DNA from: Thraustochytrium sp. TN22
Taxonomy: Eukaryota > Sar > Bigyra > Thraustochytrida > Thraustochytriidae
DNA length: 64,000 bases
Direction: 5' to 3'
NCBI GenBank assembly: GCA_013306675.1
Contig: JABLUY010000070.1
Coordinates: forward strand, 83,177 to 147,176
This document shows positions 9,057 through 19,993 of this stretch, one piece after another; the first letter of the stretch is position 1; each line of letters begins with the position of its first letter. A program made the position numbers and the translations under genes. The notes under the pieces were generated by a model. It saw nothing but the letters and a program-made list of their open reading frames with translations, was not told the DNA's origin and did no database searches.

Positions 9057-10361
9057 TCACTCGCTCTTGCCAGCGCTGGCCGCATTGTTGCCAGCACGGC
9101 GCGAGCGCTGAGCACGCCGCCAGTTGCGAGAGCCATTGGCGGCGGCGCTCGCAGTGCTATCGCTGAGCTCAATCAAGATCGGCACGTCCGAGGACTCGGG
9201 CGCCAGATCCAGCTCGTCCTTGTTCTCCACAGCCTTGGCCGCGGCGCTCGGGTCCTCAAACTGCACAATCGCGTAGGTGCGCGTGGGCTGAACGTCCACA
9301 TGGCTCACCTCGCCAAAGGCGGAAAACACCGACTTGACCTCGTCCGAAGAAGGCGCCTCGTAGCCAAAGCCCGTCACGTGCACGGCGTTCTCCAGCGGCG
9401 TGGAGTCCGTCTTGCGGCCGGCCGGCCGCCACGTCGACACATTCAGGAGGCGCTCGCCCAGCTTCACCTCCTTGGCGTTGCCCTTGGCGATGGCCGCCGA
9501 CACGCTGCTGCTGTCCGCAAAGGCCACCGCGCCAAAGCTCTCGCGCTGCCGCCGCGCCACGGACTTGATCTCGCCGAACTTGTCAAAGGCCGCGCGCAGG
9601 CCGGCCTCGTCCGTAGCCACCGCAATGTTCGTCACGTACACGGACGACTTCTTGGCCGGCGCGGCCGGCGCCGCGGCCTTCTTCTTGGCGCCCGCCGCCG
9701 CCGCCGCCTCGCCGCCCTTCTTGCCGGCGCCGCCGGCCGCCGCCGCCGCCGCCTCGCCGTTCTTCTTCGCCTTGGGCCTGCGCTTGGCGCCGCGCTTGCG
9801 CCGCTCCACGCGCACCGCCTTGCCCTTGAGCTCCACCGACTCGCTCGCCTCCACGGCAGCGTCCGCGCCGGCCGTCTCGGCGAAGGTCACGAACACGTTC
9901 GTCACCTCCTCCGACCGGAACTTGCGCCGCTGCAGCTCTACGCGCTGCACCTTGCCGAACTTGCTAAACACCTGCTCTACCTCTTCCTGGCTCACGTCGC
10001 CGCCCTCCACGCGCGTGTACACGGCCTTGGGGTCCGGCTCGGCCTCCTCGCTGGCCGCGGCCGCGCCACCCTCCTTGGCGCCGCCCTTGCTGCTGCTGTT
10101 GCTGTTCTTGTTGCGCGGCTTGCGCTCGCTCTTGGCCTGCAGCTCCTGCAGCTCCACCTTGACGTCGCCCGCCATGACGCTCCCGGCCTCCAGCGCCGCC
10201 GTCGCCGGGCCTGGCGCCTCCTCGAAGAACACCTGCGCGGACTTGCCCACCATCTTGACGCGCGCCACCGCGCCGAAGCCGCCCAGCGCGCCCTTGAGGT
10301 CCTCCTCGCCCACCGTCGCCTCGCGCGGCACGCGCGCGAACACGCCCTGCCGCTCCGCCAT
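9057..10361 (-). CDS. RNA-binding protein with four RRM-like domains
   Basis: 434 residues, one exon. I start it at 10361 (MAERQGVFARV), because the frame above is low-complexity GC sequence. Four RRM-like folds follow one another: residues about 6-70 (weak), 112-190 (EEVEQVFSKFGKVQRVEL, then VFVTFAE), 239-312 (SVYVTNIAVAT, FDKFGEIKSV, FGAVAFAD) and 326-400 (AVHVTGFGYEA, FSAFGEVSHVDV, YAIVQFED). RNP1-like strands are divergent: the usual aromatic positions are only partly kept. Linkers are poly-Ala/Lys (residues 200-238) with a basic nuclear-localisation-like stretch RRKRGAKRRPKAKK at 187-200, and the tail is Arg/Ser-rich. It probably acts in nuclear or nucleolar RNA binding; the order of RRMs resembles multi-RRM nucleolins or hnRNPs, but no orthologue is claimed. 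Confidence 0.83.
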   Translation of the reverse strand: MAERQGVFARVPREATVGEEDLKGALGGFGAVARVKMVGKSAQVFFEEAPGPATAALEAGSVMAGDVKVELQELQAKSERKPRNKNSNSSSKGGAKEGGAAAASEEAEPDPKAVYTRVEGGDVSQEEVEQVFSKFGKVQRVELQRRKFRSEEVTNVFVTFAETAGADAAVEASESVELKGKAVRVERRKRGAKRRPKAKKNGEAAAAAAGGAGKKGGEAAAAAGAKKKAAAPAAPAKKSSVYVTNIAVATDEAGLRAAFDKFGEIKSVARRQRESFGAVAFADSSSVSAAIAKGNAKEVKLGERLLNVSTWRPAGRKTDSTPLENAVHVTGFGYEAPSSDEVKSVFSAFGEVSHVDVQPTRTYAIVQFEDPSAAAKAVENKDELDLAPESSDVPILIELSDSTASAAANGSRNWRRAQRSRRAGNNAASAGKSE

Positions 10362-11218
10362 CCTGCCGCTGCCGCCGCTGCCTGCCTGCCTGCCCGCCCG
10401 CCCGCTGCCTGCCCGCTGCCTGCCTGCCTGCCTGCCGGCCGGGCTCGTCTCCGCGATGCCTGGGATGGACGACTGATTGATTGATTGATTGATTCGAATC
10501 GATCGCGCGCCCCTGATCTTGCCTGCCGCTGCTGCTGCCGTCGCCGCCCTGCGCCGCTGCGCGCCCGTCACCGGCCGCACTTGCGCCGCCCGCGCCGCCA
10601 CTTGCGCGCCGCCGCCGCCACTTGCAACCGCGCCTATAACCCACTTGCGCGCGCCGGCGGTTAGCCGCCGGCTCGCCGCGCCTCGCCGCGCCGCGCCTCG
10701 CGCGCCGCCGCCCGCGGCCAGGCCGCGCGCCGCCCGCCCGGCCCGGCCGCCGCCAGCCTGGGCCTGCCCGCGCCGCCCGCGCCGGGCCGGCCGCGCCCGC
10801 CGCCCCGCGCCGCCGCCGCCGCCGCGAGGCCGCCAGAGGCGGCGAGCAGCGCGGCCGAATGGACGGTCGGGGCGCCGCCTCTGCGCCCGCGCGCTCTGGC
10901 GCGCGGGTGAAGGCGGGGAAGCAGGCGGAGGACTGCGCAACGCAGAGGGTTTTGGGGCCGCCCCTTTCAGCGCGCTACGGCCGGCGGCGCTGCTCCTCTG
11001 GGAGACCACTGGTGGCGGAGGCCCCCCCCTGCGAGGGGCGGGAAGCAGGGCCGGCGGGCAGTGGGGACGCAGTGCGAATGGGGCAGAGGAGCTGGGACGA
11101 GGACGAGGTGGCAGACACACGATGCGGAGGCGTGCCTGAAGGCTGAGAGTTCAAGGGCGTGGCACGCGTGAGAGCCCAAGGCGCGCGTGAAACCTTAGTC
11201 GAAAGCATCGCGCCGATT

Positions 11219-11483
11219 GTGGACGCGGATGGCTTTTATTCTTTTGGCTGGGTCCTTGCAGCGGCGTGGACGTTTTCAGGGACGAGGACTCGTGCATGCG
11301 CACAGCTGACGACGTGGCGGTTGCTCGGCGATAGCCTGGCTCACTGCGTTTCAACTGTGGACGCGGATGACTTTTCATTTAGCGGGGTCCTCGTAGCGGT
11401 GTGGACGTTTTCAGGGACGAGGACTCGTGCATGCGCACAGCTGACGATGTGGCGGTTGTCTGACTCACTGCGTCTCAACGGGG
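11219..11483. repeat. Two-copy tandem repeat, 137-base unit
   Basis: Both units start tgtggacgcggatg(g/a)ctttt and share a long block centred on gtggacgttttcaggga and cgaggactcgtgcatgcgca, then agctgacga(c/t)gtggcggttg. The first unit is 11219-11355, the second 11356-11483 and slightly shortened. A partial tgactcactgcgt motif ends each unit. Origin unknown. Confidence 0.85.
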
Positions 11484-12381
11484 CCTTAACGCCATCGCGG
11501 GCGTGCGAGGATACGTGCGGGTGATGTTTGGCAAGCTGAGAACCTGCGAGGCAGAGCAGGTCGCAGGGAGCTTAGCTTGCGATGGCCTTCGCATTGACTG
11601 GACGCGGAAAGCGTCTCGCTGTTCGCCTGCGCTCGCAGGCGAGGAAGGAGTAAAAGACTTCTGCAGAACACAGAGACGCCAAATGCGTGCGTGAGATGTT
11701 GCAGACTGCCCTGAGAGAGTGCGTGGCTAGCAAGTGTGGTGCTGCGTCAACGTTGGCATGTGCGCAGCCATGGCTCGTCCACAAGTTCAAAGAAGGAATC
11801 ATTTTCCCAAGGTGCCGCGGGCCAATTGCAATCAAAGACGCGGGAGGTCGACGAGATTTTGCGCTGTCGCGACGGAACACGGCCACGAGCGCTTACAGGA
11901 TGGCTCTGATACTCTTCGGCAGCCTCCTCTGAATGGAGGAATAAAACAGTCGAGGCTGTGAGCAAGGTTCGCAGTTGAGCAAGCGCACCGCACCGTTGCG
12001 ATCCATAGCACTTCAGCGGTACAAGTATGACTGTGCCGACCCAGGACGACTCGTGGGTGTCTGAGGCGCACGCCGGCAAGCGGGCTTGAGATCGAACCCT
12101 CGTTCCACTGAAAAGGGTAGAGCTAGCTCACTTGTCTGAACCTCTGTCCGCGCGGCGTGTATCTTGGTTGGGGCGCGGCCGGTTCGGGCGACTTCGCGTC
12201 CTCGGAGATGTGTCTGTCGGCGAAGTCACTTGAGCAGCTTAAGGGAGCACAACTTCTTGGGGCTGTGGCCATGCCCACGAAGACAGTCAGCGCGAAGGTC
12301 TCAACAAGCACGTCTCAGGCGGCGGCCTCTTCGTCTGCTCTATGCACGAAGGCTGCCGGAGATGCCAACACCAAGGCTGGT

Positions 12382-12690
12382 GCAAGCGAGCCTTGGGCGG
12401 CTGCTACTCTTAGCGAGTCCTGGGCGGCGGCTACTGCCAGCCTATTCTAGTAGCTAGAGAGACGGAAGCTACAGCAAGCGAGGACTGGGCGGCTGTTACT
12501 GCCAGCGTATTCTAGGCGGCCGCTGCCGCAAGCGAGTCCTGGTCGCCTGCTGCTCGTAGCGAGTCCTGTGCGACAGCTGCTGCCAGCGTATTCTAGAGAC
12601 GGTGGCTCCAGCAAGCGAAGACTGGGCGGCTGTTGCTAGCGAAATCTAGGCGGCTGCTGCAGGAAGCGAGTATTGGGCGATGGCTGTCCT
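12382..12690. repeat. Degenerate tandem array with a coding-like unit
   Basis: About eight imperfect units with the core agcgagtcctgggcggctgc, spaced 27-60 bases; some units carry a tail tgccagcgtattctag. Read in frame, the units give repeated peptides of the type ASESWAAATASVF followed by a stop, and the preceding open frame (12157-12450) ends inside the array with two in-frame copies. It looks like a protein repeat that has lost its reading frame, or a non-coding satellite that was once captured. Confidence 0.7.
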
Positions 12691-12809
12691 TCTTACTCTC
12701 GCCACGGTGTGCGAGGCGATCTCAGCGCAAACGCTGTGTCATCAATGTCGGCCTTTCCGACTGCGACGCGCACGGACACGACAACCCTTTTACAATAAAC
12801 AAGAGAATT

Positions 12810-14077
12810 TTAAACCTGTACGCTGCTTGACGAGTGTAGCGATGACTGAACCTGGCTGCCATTCTCTGCCATGCATCGCACATCAACATTCGAGCATCTC
12901 GAACGAAGGCAACGCGGACGAGGCGTCTCGCCCGTCATCCCAGAACAGAGAGAGACAGCGTTCGCTAGGCAGCAGTAGCTGCTGCCTTTAGGAATACAGG
13001 CAAATGACGCGCCCCCAACTCGGCAGGCTCGCGTTAGGTTTCGCGAGAGGGCACTGTCGATCTTTGCCTGAAGAACCGCATCTGAGACCGTGGTCAAGTC
13101 CAGACTGGTCCCGTGCACAGAGCGTCAGGCGAGGACGCCAACAAGCCGGGTAAGCGCAGTTCAACCTACTCAAGGACGAAGAGGGAGACGTTCTCCTCAA
13201 GCGCGGCGGCCAGGGCCGCTGCGCCATCGCTGCCAGTGTTTTTGCTGCTGAGGCTTGTATTTGCGAGATTGGCTTCGTCAGAATCACATGTTCGCAGTGC
13301 CTCAGCGGCCGTGCACCGAGGCAAATCAACTTTGGCAGCGGTTGCCCTCGCAGGTAGTGCGCATTGCCGCCCCTTTCTGTGGCCAGACTGGGTCGACCCG
13401 GCAGCACCAGTGGACGCTGGGCGACGACCGCGAGAGAGACTCACTAGAGGCACTCTAGCGATCGATTGACCCGAAGGGCGCGGGCGAGCGCACGTGCGCC
13501 CTGGTCGCCAATCGCGTTATTGTGGAGCCTGCTCGCACGTGTGAGTTGAGCGTTGACTTCCATGCCCCCTTCTCGCGTGAGCGCAATACAGCTGCGCAAT
13601 GGTCGCATGCTGGCGACCATGTCGGCGCCTGCGTCCCCGTGAAGGCTGTGCTGCTCAGTTGGCGCAGCGCGGGACTCACGACAGCATGGGGAGCGGGTGC
13701 GACTCGAGGAGCTCCAAGAGGGCCTGTAGGCCTGCAGTGCTCATGCCGGTGCCGCCGAGGCTTTGGTGGTGATGGTGAGTCGGTCCGTCACTGCAGGCTG
13801 CGCGCCCCGTGGTCCGCACGTACGTCTTTGAGCAGCAGCATGGTCGTGTCGTCCTTGAGCGCCTCCACCAGCGCGAAGACGCCGGCATGGCTGATCTTGT
13901 GGCCCGCAAGACTGCGACCGTGCTCGTCCGTTCAAATGTACGTGCGGCAACCATGTGAGCTCTTTGGCAAGAGAGTCCACCCGGACCTCCGCGTTGCGCG
14001 ACACACCTCACGCGTGTCTCGCCGGACTCCATGGCGCGGATGGCCCCTGCCGCTGTCACAGCCTTGTGCGGCACCAT
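12810..14077 (-). pseudogene. Decayed LRR gene related to the LRR-ROC-COR-TIR gene
   Basis: LRR exons are recognisable on the minus strand: 14012-14077 (start-like MVPHKAVTAAGAIRAMESGE, weak), 13824-13911 (LAGHKISHAGVFALVEAL), 13680-13760 (LGGTGMSTAGLQALLELLE), 13445-13528 (LHNNAIGDQGARALARAL), 13170-13253 (GSDGAAALAAALEENVSL) and 12810-13104. The last four join with GT-AG phase-2 introns and one frame. The final exon begins LDLTTVSDAVLQAKIDSAL, matching the exon just before the GTPase domain of the gene at 48195-51382, but it then runs into an unrelated tail and stops, so ROC-COR-TIR is absent. The 88-base exon 13824-13911 and the 66-base first exon do not keep phase, so the upstream part is frame-broken. 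I call it a truncated paralogue or pseudogene; a short expressed LRR protein from the last four exons remains possible. Confidence 0.62.
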
Positions 14078-16460
14078 GACATGCCCGCATTGCCCAGCTA
14101 GCTCTAGAGCGCGATCCTGACTTGGATCCAAGCACTCTTGACAGTCGAGTGCGGCCAGCTGAGCGCCTAGTTCGGGCTTCATGCCGGGACGGAGTGCATG
14201 CGTCCAAAGTGCCACTGTACTGCACACACCGTGTCGCACACGGGGTGCCCGTGAGCACCGTCGAGACGAGAGGCCCATCACCACTGGCAACGGGCGCCGC
14301 AGCGGCGGTGCGCTGGGCATGGTGGTGATGGGCGACGCAGACGCCGCTGCCGGCAACTTGAAGAAGATCAAAAGCTGGCTTCTCGCGGCGCATTCTCGCC
14401 GAGAGCGCTGTCGTTCCAGGACGGCGGCGGCGACGATGAATGAGCCAGTGTCGGCCGTGGGTTGTGCTGCCCGCCGGCGAGGCCACGGCGTTCTGCAAGG
14501 ACGGGCTCCGGCCTGACTGTGAGGTCTGAGAGGGCGCGCGTACTACGGCGTGCACTCTTGTGCAGCGGGACGAAGGAGTTTGAGCAAGAATGACAAGCAA
14601 ACATGAAGACGTTGAGACCGCAAATCAACGGCAGCTTGAGGTTGGAGCGCCGACTCCAACTTGAAGTTGGGGGCCGGTCCGCTCGACCATGGCGGATCGT
14701 CCGAGTCGGAGAATGATATCACAGTCAGGTGACTCAGCAGCAGCCAGCGTCAGGGAACGGGGCACCCGCAGAAGTCCTTGCTGCCGACAAAAGGCTACGG
14801 CGGGCTTTGCGATGCCAAAGGACGAGATGTCAAAGGACGTGGACGTGGCGGCCAGCTTACTGACAGTCATCACGGTCACCGTCACTGACAGCGAGAGAGA
14901 GGCGTAGCTTGGGTTGCGCGACCCGGACCACCAAGCCTTGGAACCTCGCTGGGACATTGATTATGTTTTGCTGCGCTGCGGGCAGGAGCGGCCAAGCGGA
15001 GCAGCAAGAAGGCAACGTGTGAGATGCAGCGCTCTTCTCTTCATCCACCATCCATCATCCCATCAACCAAGCTCGATGATGTTCATACAAAACGCCAGGC
15101 AGCTCTCTCTTTGTCAGGTCAGTCCTTCGAGGTTTGTACGAGGCCGTAGCCTTGCAGCTCCGCCGCGCTTCCTCCGCCCATTTGCCTTGCTCGACCCGTC
15201 GCAGTCTGGCTCCCCCCGCCGCCAGCAAGAAGACCTGCTGCTTGCGCACGCCCACGAGCCTCGTGCCGGCAACCGCAGCCCTCGACTGCTCGCCCGTTCC
15301 AGGCGAGCTGCGCTCCTCGCAGCCTCGCTCTCGCCTCGCCTCGCTCTCGCCTCGCCTCGCGTCGCGGGCTGCCCCCCGCGCGGCACGGCCACCTTAAGCG
15401 CGCGGGCGCGGGCCGGGCGCGGCGCGCTGCGGGCGCCCACAGCGCGCGTGCTGCTCGCGGCTCGGGCTCGCACTGCCAGCGCGACCGAGGTTTCCTTCCA
15501 CTGCGCCGCACTGCGGCCTGCGCCGCCGTGCCGGACCGCGGCGGCGCGAGAGGCCGAGGTCGGCGCGAGCAGCGGCTGCCGGCGAGCGCTGCGGCGCGCT
15601 TCGCGGTGGGCTGGCTGGCAGCCAGCCAGCCAGCAGCCAGGGCAGCAGCGCAACCCGGTGCAGCGGTGGTGACGGGCCGTGCCGGGCCGCGCTCCGAGCG
15701 GCGGCGGCGACTGCGCGCCACTGCACGCGGCGTCACTGGCGGACTTGGGGCGCATCGCCGCGCCGCGCCGGAGCGAGCAAAATGGATGGCTGGAGCTTGC
15801 TTGCACTTGCACAGCAAGCTCGCGAGCCTGCACGAGGCCAGGCTCCTCCGCGTGGCTGCCCCTCTGGGCTGAGGAGGGCAGAGGGCTGCGGACGAAATGA
15901 CATGAAATGAAATGAAATGAAATGCTCGGCACGTCTTGCTTTGCTCGCGGCGCTTGTGCGCGCTTGCGCAGTAGCAGGCGCTGCGCTTGGCTTGGCCTCC
16001 TCTGGGCGGGAAAGGCCCCTCTCAGTCGCCTCCCGTCTCCACTGGCGTCGGCTTGGAATGAAATGGCTTGGAATGAAATCGGTGGCAGCGGGCGCGCTCC
16101 GCCCGAGGCCGTCGTGCCGTCCGTGCCGGCCGTGCCGTGCAACGCGAGCTGCAAGTCGTAGGCAGCGGCGAGCCGACTGAGCAGCGAGCGAGGCGAGGCG
16201 AGGCGAGGCGAGTCGAGGCGAGTCGAGTCGAGTCGCCCAGTCGCCGCGCCGCTCCGCTCCGCCGCGCTGCGCCGCGCTGCAAGGAAGGAGCAGCACCGGC
16301 ACTGCAAGCGCAGCCACACACAGGCAGGCAGGCGGGGAAAGCGCGGCAGTGGACAAACCAGGAAAGGCGCACGCGGCGCGGCAGCGGCGCGCGGACGCGG
16401 CCGGCGGAGCGAGGCGGCGGCGCAGCGCGGGCGTGCGCAGCGCGAGTCGGGCGCGGCAGG
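14078..16460. other. Gene-free region and presumed promoter of the glutamate synthase large-subunit gene
   Basis: Bases 14078-15100 have mixed composition and only short unconvincing open frames. Bases 15300-15365 carry a ctcgc/cctcg array. From 15380 to 16460 GC rises sharply. Short direct repeats of atgaa (15893-15923, with a second block tggaatgaaat at 16050-16080) sit in this region, followed by the (aggcg/agtcg)n array. A 2149-residue minus-strand open frame that crosses this region is an antisense shadow of the synthase gene. Confidence 0.5.
16185..16236. repeat. (AGGCG/AGTCG)n array in the glutamate synthase leader
   Basis: Ten or so pentamers, first aggcg and then agtcg, ending about 225 bases before the ATG at 16461. 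Same family as the satellites at 2461, 7386, 23285 and 51410. Confidence 0.9.
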
Positions 16461-19400
16461 ATGGCGTCGATGAACGAGAAGTGGGATGGCGAGAGGTTCC
16501 GCGGGTTTAGCGCGCTGCCGCGCGACGCGGGCCTGTACGTGAGCGAGCAGGAGCGCGACGCGTGCGGCGTGGGGTTCATCGCGAACTTCAAGTCGAAGCA
16601 GAGCAGCACGCTGGTGCAGGATGCGCTGGTGATGCTGACGAACATGGACCACCGCGGCGGGTGCGGGTGCGAGGCGAACAGCGGCGACGGCGCCGGCATC
16701 ATGATCGGCATGCCGCAGAAGTTCTTCCACCGCGTGGCGCGGGAGGAGTTCGGCGTGGAGCTGCCCAAGGTGGGCGACTTCGCGGTGGGCAACGTGTTCC
16801 TGTCGCACGACGAGGAGCTGCGGTCCAAGTACAAGAGCGTCTTCGAGAAGTACCTCGCGGAGCGCGGGCTGACGCTGATCGGGTGGCGCAAGGCGCCGAC
16901 GGACAACTCGACCATCGGCCGGAGCGCGCTCAAGACGGAGCCGTGGGTGGAGCAGGTGTTTGTGAAGAACACGGCCGGCCTGGACCCGAAGCAGTTCGAC
17001 CTCATGCTCTTCGTGGTGAGCCAGAGCGTCCGGCGCGAGGCGCTGCAGGCGGGCGAGCAGGACGTGGTGTACATTTGCTCGCTGTCGTCGGCGACCATGG
17101 TCTTCAAGGGCCAGCTGACGTCGTCGCAGGTGCGCGAGTACTACAAGGACCTGCAGGACCCGGAGCTGACGAGCCACTTTGCGCTGGTGCACTCGCGGTT
17201 CTCGACCAACACCTTCCCGAGCTGGGACCGCGCGCACCCGAACCGCGTGATTTGCCACAACGGCGAGATCAACACGCTGCGCGGCAACAAGAACATGATG
17301 TTTGCGCGCGAGGGCCAGATGGTCTCGCCGCTGCTGCACAAGACGGAGGACTCTGAGCTGCTCAAGCCGGTGTGCTCGGAGGACTACAGTGACAGCGGAA
17401 ACTTCGACGCCTGCCTGGAGCTGCTGTGCAAGGCGTCGCCGCGCAGCCTGCCCGAGGCGGTCATGATGATGCTGCCGGAGGCCTGGCAGAACAACGCGAC
17501 GCTGACGGAGGAGAAGAAGGGCTTTTACGAGTTCAACTCGTGCCTGATGGAGCCCTGGGACGGCCCGGCCATGATCGCGTTCGCGGACGGCCGCTTCCTG
17601 GGCTGCGTGCTGGACCGCAACGGTCTGCGCCCGCACCGGTACTACGTGACGGAGGACGTGGTGGTGGCGGCCAGCGAGGTGGGCGTCATCCCGCACATCC
17701 CGGAGGACTCGGTGCGCATCAAGGGCCGCCTGCAGCCGGGCAAGATGTTCCTCGTGGACTTTGCGCGCGAGGGCATCGTGGGCGACGTCGAGCTCAAGCA
17801 CCAGGTGGCCACGGCCAAGCCGTACACCAAGTGGGTGCGCGAGAACATGCTGCGCCTCTCGGACCTGGCCGTGCAGTACCCGCGCCGCGCCTTTGCGCCG
17901 CGCCACGACGTGCAGCTCGAGGAGGAGTCCGTCGAGTCGCCCGAGTCGCAGCTCAACAACATGCTCAACATGTTTGGCTACAGCGTCGAGACGCTCTCCA
18001 TGCTGCTGCCGCCCATGGTGAGCACCAAGAAGGAGGCCCTCGGCTCGATGGGCGTCGACACGCCGCTCGCCTGCCTCAGCACCAAGACGCGGTCCATCTT
18101 TGACTACTTCAAGCAGCTCTTCGCGCAGGTCACCAACCCGCCCATGGACTCGATCCGCGAGGAGTGCGTCATGGCCATGCAGTGCCCGGTCGGCCCCATG
18201 GGCAACATCCTCGAGGTCTCGCCCTCGCAGGCGGCGCGCCTGCTCGTGGACAACCCGGTGCTGCGCCCGCGCGAGGCCGAGTGCGTCGTGCGCCTGCGCC
18301 GCAGCGGCTGGAAGACGGTCATGATCAACGCCACCTACGGCGCCGGCCAGGCGCCGGGCGCCCTGGATGCCGCGCTCGCGCGCATCTGCCGCGAGGCCTC
18401 GGAGGCGGTCCGCGAGCGCGGCGCCACCTGCCTCTTCATCTCGGACCGCCAGGCGGGCCCGGACACGCTGCCCATCCCGAGCCTCATCGCGCTCGGCGCC
18501 GTGCACCAGCACCTGCTGCGCACGCAGGAGCGCACGCGCGTGGCGCTCGTCGTCGAGGGCGGCGACGCCCGCGAGGTGCACCACTTCTGCTGCCTCATCG
18601 GCTTTGGCGCCGACGCCATCTACCCGTACATGGCCTACGAGGCGCTGGCCAGCCTCTGGCGCGCCGGCAAGGTGCCCGAGGCGGCCGACATGGACGACGT
18701 CATCTCGCGCTACATCACGGCGCTCTCCAAGGGCATCCGCAAGGTGCTCGGCAAGATCGGCATCGCCACGGTCCAGTCCTACAAGAGCGCCCAGATCTTC
18801 GAGGCCGTGGGCGTCGGCGAGGAGCTCATCGAGCGCTGCTTCCGCGGCACGGCCTCGCGCGTGGGCGGCATCCAGCTCGAGACCATCGAGCGCGACATCG
18901 CGCGCCAGCACGCGCTCGCCTGGCCGCGCGCCGCCCCGGACGCGCTGCCGAGCCCCACGCTCCTGCTCAACCCGGGCGAGTTCCACCTGCGCTCGGGCGG
19001 CGAGGACCACTACAACGACGTCGAGACCATCGTCGGCATCCAGGCCACGGGCCGCACTGGCGACCGCGACCGCTACTTTGAGTACGCGAGCCACGCCAAC
19101 GCGCAGGCCGCCAAGTGCACGCTGCGCGGCCTGCTGCGCTTCAAGGACGCGCCGGACGGCGGCGCGCTCCCGCTCGAGGCCGTCGAGCCGGCCTCGGAGA
19201 TCGTCAAGCGCTTCGTGACGGGCGCCATGAGTCTCGGCTCCATCTCCGCGGAGGCGCACGAGGCGCTGGCCGTCGCCATGAACCACCTCAAGGGCAAGTC
19301 CAACACGGGCGAGGGCGGCGAGGACCCGGAGCGCTTCACCTGGGTGGGCCCCAACGGCGAGAGCAAGCGCAGCGCCATCAAGCAGGTCGCTTCGGGCCGC

Positions 19401-19958
19401 TTCGGCGTGACCTCGCTGTACCTGGCCAACGCGGACGAGATCCAGATCAAGATGGCCCAGGGCGCCAAGCCCGGTGAGGGCGGTGAGCTGCCCGGCAAGA
19501 AGGTCTTTGGCCAGATCGCCGTCATCCGCAACTCCACCGAGGGCGTCGGCCTCATCTCGCCGCCGCCGCACCACGACATCTACTCCATCGAGGACCTGGC
19601 GCAGCTCATCCACGACCTCAAGAACGCCAACCCGCGCGCGCGCATCTCCGTCAAGCTCGTCTCGGAGGTCGGCGTCGGCGTCATCGCCGCCGGCGTCGCC
19701 AAGGCCAAGGCCGACCACATTGTCGTCTCGGGCGGCGACGGCGGCACCGGCGCGGCCGCCTGGACCGGCATCAAGCACGCCGGCCTGCCCTGGGAGCTCG
19801 GCATCGCCGAGACCCACCAGAGCCTGGTGCTCAACAACCTGCGCTCGCGCGTCACGCTGCAGACGGACGGCCAGATGAAGACCGGCCGCGACGTCGCCAT
19901 CGCCTTTTTGCTCGGCGCCGAGGAGGTCGCCTTCGCCACGGCGCCGCTCATCGCCCTC

Positions 19959-19993
<35 letters not shown>

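Larger units (their letters stand above)
10362..12809. other. Long gene-free stretch with several repeat families
   Basis: Bases 10371-10440 are a (CCTG)n-rich array followed by five gatt units at 10473-10492, upstream of the RRM gene. Bases 10540-11110 are extremely GC-rich with open frames on both strands but no domains. From 11150 composition drops toward neutral; a two-copy 137-base tandem repeat (11219-11483) and a decayed 30-60-base repeat array (12382-12690) lie here. An aataaa occurs at 11939. Short open frames such as 12157-12450 (97 residues, Ala/Ser-rich) run into the second repeat and are probably remnants. Confidence 0.5.

Noticed and set aside
9057-11120. Extension of the RRM protein to 687 residues
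   Set aside because: The extra 253 residues are Arg/Ala low-complexity, cross a (CCTG)n array, and precede a better ATG at 10361.
12060-12120. tRNA-like fragment around atcgaaccctcg on the minus strand
   Set aside because: The T-arm-like loop has no paired stem and no anticodon or acceptor arms could be folded.
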